From contig JARFQK010000417.1 of NCBI GenBank assembly GCA_029287815.1, forward strand, positions 1-10,867: a stretch of 10,867 nucleotides of DNA, in the 5' to 3' direction. The translations under genes and the position numbers were made by a program. Under the pieces are notes generated by a model that saw only the letters and a program-made list of their open reading frames with translations, had not been told where the DNA came from and did not search any database. Positions 5,878-10,867 of the stretch are shown here, in pieces. The DNA comes from Gammaproteobacteria bacterium. Lineage in GTDB: Bacteria; Pseudomonadota; Gammaproteobacteria; SZUA-229. Each line of letters opens with the position of its first letter. Position 1 is the first letter of the stretch.

Positions 5878-8280
5878 GTGAAGCCTATGCTAAAAGCCGC
5901 TGCAATCGTTGGTGCCTCTCTGATCATCATCGCCAGCCTGGTCGTGTGGCTGGGGCTGCGAGCCAGCCTGGCGCAGCTTGATGGCGAAGTCGTGGTGTCC
6001 GGCATTTCGGCGTCTGTCCTGATCGAACGCGATGAACACGGTATTCCCACGATCACCGCCTTGGATCGTGATGATCTGGCTTTTGCGACCGGTTTCGCGC
6101 ATGCGCAGGACCGCTTCTTCCAGATGGATTTACTCCGCCGACAAGCTGCCGGTGAGCTATCCGAGGTCTTCGGTGAGCGCGCGGTGGCTGCAGACAAGCG
6201 GCTACGCTTCCACCGATTCCGTGCCCGTGCGCAACGCGTGCTGGCGCGCGCGTCGTCGAGGGATCGGGGCATTCTCGGACATTACGCAGCCGGCGTTAAC
6301 GCAGGACTCGAAACCTTGGGTGCCAGACCATTCGAGTACTTCCTGCTCGGCGTCGAACCGCGGCCGTGGAGCCCCGAAGACTCGGTACTCGTGGTTTATG
6401 CGATGTATCTGGAACTCAATGACGAGCGTGCCACAAAAGACGTACGCCGCGGTTTTGCGCACCGTGTCTTGCCGGCGGAGGTATACGACTGGATGTATCC
6501 GCAGGGCACACCCTGGGATGCGCCGCTGATGGGTGGGCCCACACCCGTGGCGCCGATACCGGCGGCGGACGTCTATTCGCTGAGACACATCACCGCTGAG
6601 GCGCCACCGGCCAGGGAGATCGGCCGCGATCCCCTCAGCGGGAGCAACAGCTGGGTGGTCAGCGGCAAACTCACCGAAAGCGGTCACGCCATCGTTGCGA
6701 ATGACATGCACCTGGGACTGAACGTCCCCAACATTTATTACCAGGCGCGCCTGGTCGTTACCGGCGACGAAGGCCGCGAAATCACCGGTGTCACCTTGCC
6801 GGGCGCACCGTTCGTCGTGGCCGGCAGTAACGCACGAGTAGCCTGGGGTTACACCAACAGCTATGGCGACTGGTCCGACGCTGTTTTGATCGTGCCCGGT
6901 TCGACAGCGAACACCTATCGCACGCCGGAAGGTGAAAAGGTGTTCGAGTCGTATGATGAAATCATCCGGGTGAACGGTGCAGAGCCGGTGAAGCACCGGG
7001 TTCGCGAGACGATTTGGGGGCCAGTCCTAGACGATGTCGAGTACCCTGACGGCGAGATAGCTGTGAGTTGGATTGCGCACAAACCGGACGGCGTGAATTT
7101 TCGACTGGTTGAACTCGAGACGGCGTCCTCGGTGTTTGAAGCGGTTGATATCGCCACTACGATGTCGATACCACCACAGAATTTTGTAGCTGGCGATGTC
7201 GACGGCAACATCGCCTGGACCATCGCTGGAAGGATTCCACGAAAAAACGGCTTGAACACGAAACGGCCTGCAGACTGGAGTGATGCGCATGGCTGGCTGG
7301 ACTGGTTACCGGCTGATGAATACCCCCGGATCATCAACCCTGACAGCGGTCGCATATGGACTGCGAATGCGCGCGTTGTCGATGCCAAAGCGCTGGAAAT
7401 TGTCGGCGACGGCGGGTATGACCTTGGTGCACGGGCAAGCCAGATTCGCGATGCGCTGATGGCGAAAACGACTTTCGAGCCGGCAGACATGCTGGCGATC
7501 CAGTACGATGACCGCGCATTGTTCCTGGCGCCCTGGCGTGATTTGTTAATCGAGGTGCTGGAAGACGAAGTCGTCGCTGGCGATGCCGGGCTGGAGGAAT
7601 ACCGCCGGCTTGTCGAAGGCTGGATTCCACGGGCAGCGCCGGAGTCCGTCGGCTATCGGCTGGTTCGTGCGTTCCGGCTGGAAGTAGAGAAACGCATATT
7701 CCACGCGCTGATGGCACCGGTGCGCGCGATCTACGGCGAGGATATCAGCTTGCACCGGAGTAATCAGTTTGAAGCGGCGTTATGGCTGCTGGTCACCGAA
7801 AGGCCCGAACACATGTTGCCTGCCGGTTTCGACAGTTGGGAGTCGTTCCTGCTTGCAGCAGTGCGGGAGAACATTCGCTATTTTGAAAGTGAATTCGAAG
7901 GTCCGCTCAACCAGCGCACCTGGGGAGAGGCCAATACAGCAGCGATAAGGCATCCATTGAGCGCCGCGATTCCATTGTTCGGTGACTATCTCAACATGCC
8001 GCAGGACGGGCTGAGTGGTGACCTGGACATGCCGAAAGCGCAGGGTCCCAATTTCGGCGCGGCGCAGCACTTCACCATCGCGCCCGGCGACGAAGCGAAC
8101 AGCCTGATGCACATGCCGGCAGGCCAAAGCGGGCATCCCTTATCCAACTTCTACCGCAAAGGACACAGTTCCTGGGTTCAGGGCAAGCCCAGCCCGTTCT
8201 TGCCTGGCGACACACGCCATACGCTAACGCTCAAGCCCGCCGCGGCAAATCATGGCAAATCATGGGGTCAGACTCGTTGA
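5878..8280 (+). CDS. Penicillin acylase family N-terminal-nucleophile amidase
   Basis: This family cleaves amide bonds of penicillins, acyl-homoserine lactones or other N-acyl compounds in the periplasm. The 800-residue precursor has an uncleaved anchor or signal segment (about 5-27), an alpha region, and self-processing at G255/S256 in SGSNSWVVSG. S256 becomes the N-terminal nucleophile of the beta chain. N497 (WTANAR) and R519 (LGARASQI) fall at beta positions 242 and 264, matching the catalytic N241/R263 of penicillin G acylase. Further family blocks are NDMHLGLNVP (275-284), VAGSNARVAWGYTN (314-327), GDVDGNIAW (439-447) and MPAGQSGHPLS near the end. The GTG start at 5878 is chosen because GGAGGGG (5861-5867) precedes it; an ATG at 5887 is possible. 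The last 12 or so residues and the stop come from an inserted palindromic repeat. An acyl-homoserine-lactone acylase role is possible but unproven. Confidence 0.93.
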   Translation: MKPMLKAAAIVGASLIIIASLVVWLGLRASLAQLDGEVVVSGISASVLIERDEHGIPTITALDRDDLAFATGFAHAQDRFFQMDLLRRQAAGELSEVFGERAVAADKRLRFHRFRARAQRVLARASSRDRGILGHYAAGVNAGLETLGARPFEYFLLGVEPRPWSPEDSVLVVYAMYLELNDERATKDVRRGFAHRVLPAEVYDWMYPQGTPWDAPLMGGPTPVAPIPAADVYSLRHITAEAPPAREIGRDPLSGSNSWVVSGKLTESGHAIVANDMHLGLNVPNIYYQARLVVTGDEGREITGVTLPGAPFVVAGSNARVAWGYTNSYGDWSDAVLIVPGSTANTYRTPEGEKVFESYDEIIRVNGAEPVKHRVRETIWGPVLDDVEYPDGEIAVSWIAHKPDGVNFRLVELETASSVFEAVDIATTMSIPPQNFVAGDVDGNIAWTIAGRIPRKNGLNTKRPADWSDAHGWLDWLPADEYPRIINPDSGRIWTANARVVDAKALEIVGDGGYDLGARASQIRDALMAKTTFEPADMLAIQYDDRALFLAPWRDLLIEVLEDEVVAGDAGLEEYRRLVEGWIPRAAPESVGYRLVRAFRLEVEKRIFHALMAPVRAIYGEDISLHRSNQFEAALWLLVTERPEHMLPAGFDSWESFLLAAVRENIRYFESEFEGPLNQRTWGEANTAAIRHPLSAAIPLFGDYLNMPQDGLSGDLDMPKAQGPNFGAAQHFTIAPGDEANSLMHMPAGQSGHPLSNFYRKGHSSWVQGKPSPFLPGDTRHTLTLKPAAANHGKSWGQTR
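8244..8263 (+). repeat. Tandem 10-bp repeat at the left edge of the palindromic element
   Basis: GGCAAATCAT occurs twice in direct succession (8244-8253 and 8254-8263); the second copy merges into the left arm of the palindrome. On the other side CCATGATTTGG (8315-8325) is echoed by CCATGATTGG (8338-8347). These outer echoes may mark the insertion boundary or an end-sequence duplication. Confidence 0.65.
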
Positions 8281-8324
8281 TAATCGAAGACTCTGATTAA
8301 CAACGAGTCTGACCCCATGATTTG
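8256..8324. mobile_element. REP/MITE-like palindromic element (GGGGTCAGACTC type)
   Basis: The arms 8256-8279 and 8301-8324 are perfect 24-bp inverted copies, each containing GGGGTCAGACTCGTTG or its complement. After one A-A mismatch the stem continues for 5 bp (TAATC/GATTA), closing on a 9-base loop (8286-8294). The total length is 69 bases with no coding capacity of its own. GGGGTCAGA-type palindromes are known to me as dispersed repeats of proteobacteria, sometimes near Y1/IS200-like REP-associated transposases; family membership here is by memory of the motif only. It sits at the junction of two convergent genes, supplies stop codons to both, and the stem may block transcription from both sides. 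Confidence 0.8.
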
Positions 8325-8807
8325 GCCCAAGATTATCCATGATTGGATGAGTCCACCAAACGAGCCTAAAAAGTTTATGTCGTAACGCCATGCAGACTTG
8401 GTATAAGACGGCATCAGTCCCGTGCCAACCCACAGCATCGAATGCTGCATGGCCAGGGCCATGAAATAGTGCAGGGTTGAATGCTTATCGCCGTTCATTG
8501 ACGCCGAGTTCGTGAAGCCCGCTGCGACCTTGTTCTTCCAGGTTTGAGTTGCCCAGCGTTTGCTCGTGGCGTCGGCAAATTTTTTAAACTGCCAAGAGGC
8601 CATGCCCATATAGGTCGGCGAGCCGAAAATGATGGCATCGGACTCATCCAGCGCTAACCAATCCGTTTCGGCGATTTCGCCTTCTTGATCGATGCCGATC
8701 AGATTGCCAGTCACGTTTTCGATGTTGTCGATGCCGTGGACAATGGCCTTTGCTTGGTTAGTCGTATGTCCAAAACCACTGTGGCAGACCACGCTTACTT
8801 TTTTCAT
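8268..8807 (-). CDS. Flavodoxin-like/WrbA-type oxidoreductase with a rewritten C-terminus
   Basis: A 179-residue flavodoxin-fold protein that probably binds FMN and reduces quinones or related substrates with NAD(P)H. The N-terminal beta strand and phosphate-binding loop are VVCHSGFGHTTNQA (6-19). FGSPTYMGMAS (61-71) is the second FMN loop, with W72 following; GFTNSAS (97-103) is the third. After SFGGL (149-153) similarity to the family stops. The usual C-terminal part ending in a helix is replaced by about 25 residues, of which about the last 18 (Q162 to V179) are translated from the palindromic element. AGGAA precedes the ATG at 8807. It follows the pirin gene by 41 bases on the same strand, consistent with one operon. 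The core may still fold, since the FMN loops are intact, but dimer or helix packing may suffer. Confidence 0.85.
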   Translation of the reverse strand: MKKVSVVCHSGFGHTTNQAKAIVHGIDNIENVTGNLIGIDQEGEIAETDWLALDESDAIIFGSPTYMGMASWQFKKFADATSKRWATQTWKNKVAAGFTNSASMNGDKHSTLHYFMALAMQHSMLWVGTGLMPSYTKSAWRYDINFLGSFGGLIQSWIILGQIMGSDSLLIRVFDYQRV

Positions 8808-8848
8808 TTCAGATGTTCCTATGCATTTCAGTGCGGCAAAACGGATAT

Positions 8849-9547
8849 TCAGGGCAGGTCGAACAAGAGAATTTCAGCGGCTTCGATGCCCTTGAGTTGC
8901 AACAGCGCTTGCCTCTGGATCTTCAGACCATCGCCGTGCTTCAGGGTTACGTCGCCTACCTGCAACTGACCTCGCGCCACGTGCAGGTAGCCGTGTCGAT
9001 TCGCGCCAAACCGATACTCCAGTGTTTCGCCGGACGCGAGCAGGCTGCCAAACATCAGGGCGTCCTGGCGCGTCGCAATCGAACCGTCCCGGCCATCGGG
9101 AGACACAAGGAGCACCCAACGCCCGCGGCGGTCATCGAGCGGAAAGTGCTTCTGGTCGTAACTGGGCTCCACGCCGTAAGCATTGGGCTGCAGCCAAATT
9201 TGCAGGAAATGCACCGGCTCGAACGATGAGTAGTTGTACTCGCTGTGGGTGACGCCGGTCCCGGCGCTCATGCGTTGCACATCCCCCGGCCGTATGACCG
9301 AGCCGTTGCCCATGCTATCTTTGTGCTCGAGCGCGCCATCCAGCACGTAGCTGATGATCTCCATGTCGCGGTGGCCATGGGTGGCGAAGCCGCCGCCCGG
9401 TGCGACCACGTCCTCGTTAATCACCCGCAGGTGGCCGAAGCCCATGTGGCGTGGATCGTAGTACTCGCCGAAAGAGAAAGTGTGCGCGCTTCGCAGCCAG
9501 CTGAAGCGGGCCTGGCCGCGCTCCTTGGCTTTGCGGATCAGAAACAT
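8849..9547 (-). CDS. Pirin family protein (YhhW-like quercetinase)
   Basis: Pirins are bicupin metalloproteins; the bacterial YhhW type has quercetin 2,3-dioxygenase activity in vitro, while the cellular role is often redox-related or unclear. The 232 residues match the size of YhhW (231). The N-terminal cupin has the metal ligands H57 and H59 (GFATHGHRDME) and H101 and E103 (GTGVTHSEYN). Other family blocks are SFGEYYDP (25-32), LRVINEDVV (40-48) and HKDSMGN (75-81). The C-terminal cupin lacks obvious metal ligands, as is usual. AGGAGAG lies 7 bases before the ATG at 9547. It is the first gene of a likely two-gene unit with the flavodoxin-like gene, a pairing that makes sense if the latter reduces quinone products. 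Substrate unknown. Confidence 0.93.
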   Translation of the reverse strand: MFLIRKAKERGQARFSWLRSAHTFSFGEYYDPRHMGFGHLRVINEDVVAPGGGFATHGHRDMEIISYVLDGALEHKDSMGNGSVIRPGDVQRMSAGTGVTHSEYNYSSFEPVHFLQIWLQPNAYGVEPSYDQKHFPLDDRRGRWVLLVSPDGRDGSIATRQDALMFGSLLASGETLEYRFGANRHGYLHVARGQLQVGDVTLKHGDGLKIQRQALLQLKGIEAAEILLFDLP

Positions 9548-9596
9548 GGCGTTCTCTCCTGTTGGAATGAGTGATGGCGAGAGTTTAGAGTGTTGC

Positions 9597-9626
9597 CGTA
9601 TAAGAGATAAACAGACTAAAAAGCAA
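9597..9626 (-). promoter_or_regulatory. Candidate promoter of the pirin-flavodoxin operon
   Basis: On the minus strand TTGCTT (9626-9621) and TATACG (9602-9597) are spaced by 18 bases, about 50 bases upstream of the pirin ATG. Each half is a partial match. It lies just past the terminator of the upstream gene, as expected for an independent unit. Confidence 0.35.
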
Positions 9627-9657
9627 ATTATTGTTGTGAAAAACAGAAACTAACGAT

Positions 9658-9691
9658 CAAAAACAGGGGCGCGGCCAAGTGACCGTGCCCC
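9658..9691 (-). terminator. Rho-independent terminator of the small secreted protein gene
   Basis: On the minus strand GGGGCACGG (9691-9683) pairs with CCGCGCCCC (9674-9666) in a 9-bp stem with one G-U wobble and an 8-base loop, followed by TGTTTTTGATC. It lies about 95 bases past the stop codon at 9785. Confidence 0.82.
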
Positions 9692-9784
9692 CGTCGAACA
9701 GCTTCAGTCGATTCGAGTCGGTCCGTTGAGACCGGAAATCACGTTAAACGACGTCATACCGAGCCCATCCGAACACGTTCTCGA

Positions 9785-10120
9785 TCAGTTGAATGTGACC
9801 GTAATGTTGCGGTGTTCCCACTGGTACTTGTGCATGTTGCCCTCGGCCTCGGTGCGCTTCACCCGTCGGCCTTCCTGGTCCTTGTAGACGCCGGGCTTGC
9901 CGTCCTGCGGGCTGAGGTTGTATTCCTTGCCGTTGGTCAGGCGGATGTCGATGAAGCCCTGGCGCTGCGAGAACAGGCAGGGGCCGGACTGGCCTTTCTT
10001 CTTCTCGCCGCGCTCGCGGACTTCGCAGTCGGCACTGGCGTCGTCGGCGAATGATGTTGTGGTCCATGAAGCAAATGCGAGGCTGGCGATCGTGGCGGTG
10101 ATGATGAGTCTTGCTTTCAT
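9785..10120 (-). CDS. Small secreted protein of unknown function
   Basis: I do not recognise the family. The 111-residue product starts with a clear Sec signal peptide (MKAR, hydrophobic 5-18, likely cleavage after SFA near residue 25). The mature part of about 86 residues has two cysteines (C32 and C48) that could form a disulfide in the periplasm, a lysine-rich loop (EKKKGQ, 39-44), and SQRQGFIDIRLTNGKEY (51-67), followed by Asp/Gly/Lys-rich segments and a final beta strand NITVTFN. It looks like a small beta domain, perhaps an inhibitor or binding protein, but no function can be assigned. AGGAG 7 bases before the ATG at 10120 fixes this start; the frame is open up to 10333 but that extension would bury the signal peptide. 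It has its own terminator. Confidence 0.8.
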   Translation of the reverse strand: MKARLIITATIASLAFASWTTTSFADDASADCEVRERGEKKKGQSGPCLFSQRQGFIDIRLTNGKEYNLSPQDGKPGVYKDQEGRRVKRTEAEGNMHKYQWEHRNITVTFN

Positions 10121-10538
10121 TACGAGCTCCTGTGAAGTTTCTTGATTGGCCGGATTGCGGTCAACTTCCAATAATGCATGATGTCTTGCCCGGCTTGCAA
10201 TTTCCGCGAGCCCGGCGTCGAGTGAAACGCGGCTCAGTGCGGCCGGCAGGGCTGTGAACGCGGCCATCCCGGTCCAATCACCAAAATGATCGCGTGGCTG
10301 AAACAGCCGCGAAAATGCATTTTTGTGCGTCAAATGGCCTAATCAGGATTGACTTATATCTGTCTAGTATTCAACCGAATAGAATTCATTCGTTATAGAT
10401 TTGTTCAGATTTCTTGCGCGTGGACCGCATGAGTTGCCGGACCGTTCGCTGTGAACGTTTGCGCTGATGTGCTTTGAAAAGTGGTAACTACCGGCGTAGG
10501 ATAATCTCTGCTACCACATAAATTCCAAGGAGGGAATT
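10121..10538. other. Divergent intergenic region; no gene supported
   Basis: The region separates two outward-facing genes for secreted proteins. It contains a hairpin with GGCTG-AAA-CAGCC core (10297-10309) and bulged flanking pairs, a palindrome AAAATGCATTTT (10312-10323), and CGAAT/ATTCG arms around GAATTC (10376-10392). On the minus strand TTGCAA and CATTAT, spaced by 18 bases, are a weak promoter candidate for the gene ending at 9785. Nothing coding is supported. Confidence 0.5.
10474..10505 (+). promoter_or_regulatory. Candidate promoter region of the right-edge gene
   Basis: GATAAT (10500-10505) is a good -10 hexamer about 34 bases before the ATG. The nearest -35-like TTGAAA (10474-10479) is 20 bases away, too far for ideal sigma-70 use. 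The arms GTGGTA (10481-10486) and TACCAC (10513-10518) are inverted copies spanning the predicted start, a possible operator. Confidence 0.3.
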
Positions 10539-10867
10539 ATGAGAGCAGTCAGAGTACTTTCCACTTCGATTCTGTGCGCGCTGGTCGGCGTCTCCGCCCA
10601 TGCGGGTAAGCCAACGGACGGTGACGGTAATTTCGTCGGTAACGGGTATCCCAGCGGTCCGCACTATAACCTCAATATCCATGGCAAGGGCGAAACGTTC
10701 GAGTGCCCGGAGGAGAACTTCTATCTCGAGGTTACCGTGGACGGCGACGTCTCGGACAATATTTACGAGGGTGACCTCGTCAAGGATTGCCCCGCGGGCT
10801 ATACCTGTGTCGAGACGACCGAGCAGTACTACGGAAACGTGATCAACCTGCCGCGCGACGGCAGCGA
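10539..10867 (+). CDS. Secreted protein with GYPSGPHYNLNIHGK motif, partial (C-terminus off the right edge)
   Basis: 109 codons are visible and the frame is open at the right edge. The N-terminus is a Sec signal peptide with likely cleavage after SAHA (residue 22). The mature part begins with Gly/Asp-rich sequence and then NGYPSGPHYNLNIHGKG (35-51) and FECP (54-57). I recall this motif from uncharacterised exported proteins of bacteria and archaea, whose function is not established. Three cysteines in the mature part (C56, C84, C90) suggest disulfides. The residues are acidic (DGDVSDN, YEGDLV), which could bind calcium, though no EF-hand is evident. AAGGAGGG precedes the ATG at 10539 at good spacing, a strong ribosome-binding site. 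Function unknown. Confidence 0.82.
   Translation, partial: MRAVRVLSTSILCALVGVSAHAGKPTDGDGNFVGNGYPSGPHYNLNIHGKGETFECPEENFYLEVTVDGDVSDNIYEGDLVKDCPAGYTCVETTEQYYGNVINLPRDGS

Noticed and set aside
5805..6272. Minus-strand open frame of 155 codons over the acylase start
   Set aside because: The product is Arg/Ser/Ala-rich low-complexity sequence typical of a shadow frame, and it covers the acylase ribosome-binding site and signal segment.
6202..6996. Long antisense open frame (264 codons) inside the acylase gene
   Set aside because: The acylase reading is supported by catalytic residues throughout; the antisense frame has no family resemblance.
10121..10333. 71-codon extension of the small secreted protein
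   Set aside because: It would bury a clear signal peptide that has its own AGGAG-ATG start.
1..10867. CRISPR array, tRNA or rRNA genes, or a complete insertion sequence
   Set aside because: No regularly spaced repeats, tRNA-like cloverleaf, rRNA signature or transposase frame was seen; the only mobile-like sequence is the short palindromic element near 8256-8324.

Overview
The window looks like chromosomal DNA of a free-living gammaproteobacterium with moderately high GC. The main reasons are a YheS-type ABC-F ATPase very close to the enterobacterial form, a CpxP/CpxR-like envelope-stress pair, and a VPLPA-CTERM protein, which implies an exosortase sorting system of the kind found in environmental exopolysaccharide-producing proteobacteria. 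Species and genus cannot be read from the sequence. No rRNA, tRNA, CRISPR array or complete transposase gene was seen.

Layout, left to right. (1) 1-1108, minus strand: a Spy/CpxP-like periplasmic lipoprotein gene followed by a CpxR-like response regulator gene that runs off the left edge. A strong hairpin lies between them, and three 10-bp-spaced GTAAC boxes lie upstream, a probable autoregulatory operator. (2) 1109-1580: a gene-free stretch with several perfect palindromes. (3) 1581-2417, minus: arsM, arsenite S-adenosylmethionine methyltransferase, standing alone. (4) 2418-2945: AT-rich regulatory DNA with a near-consensus sigma-54 promoter and two matching upstream activator-like sites, driving (5) 2946-3584, plus: a secreted VPLPA-CTERM protein, closed by a clear intrinsic terminator. 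(6) 3697-5631, minus: yheS, possibly with a leaderless transcript. (7) 5878-8280, plus: a penicillin/acyl-homoserine-lactone acylase family Ntn hydrolase with all key catalytic residues. (8) 8244-8347: a REP/MITE-like palindromic element inserted between two convergent genes; it now supplies the stop codons and last residues of both. (9) 8268-9547, minus: a pirin gene followed by a flavodoxin-like gene, probably one operon, the latter with a rewritten C-terminus. (10) 9785-10120, minus: a small secreted protein of unknown function with its own terminator. (11) 10539 to the right edge, plus: the start of a secreted protein of unknown function with a GYPSGPHYNLNIHGK motif.

The genes do not form one pathway. 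The common theme is the cell envelope and stress: envelope-stress sensing, arsenic detoxification, exosortase-dependent surface protein, periplasmic acylase, redox proteins and two small exported proteins. The two most informative regions are the sigma-54/tandem-activator control region of the VPLPA-CTERM gene, which suggests membership of a dispersed exosortase-linked regulon, and the palindromic element that has re-ended two unrelated genes at once.
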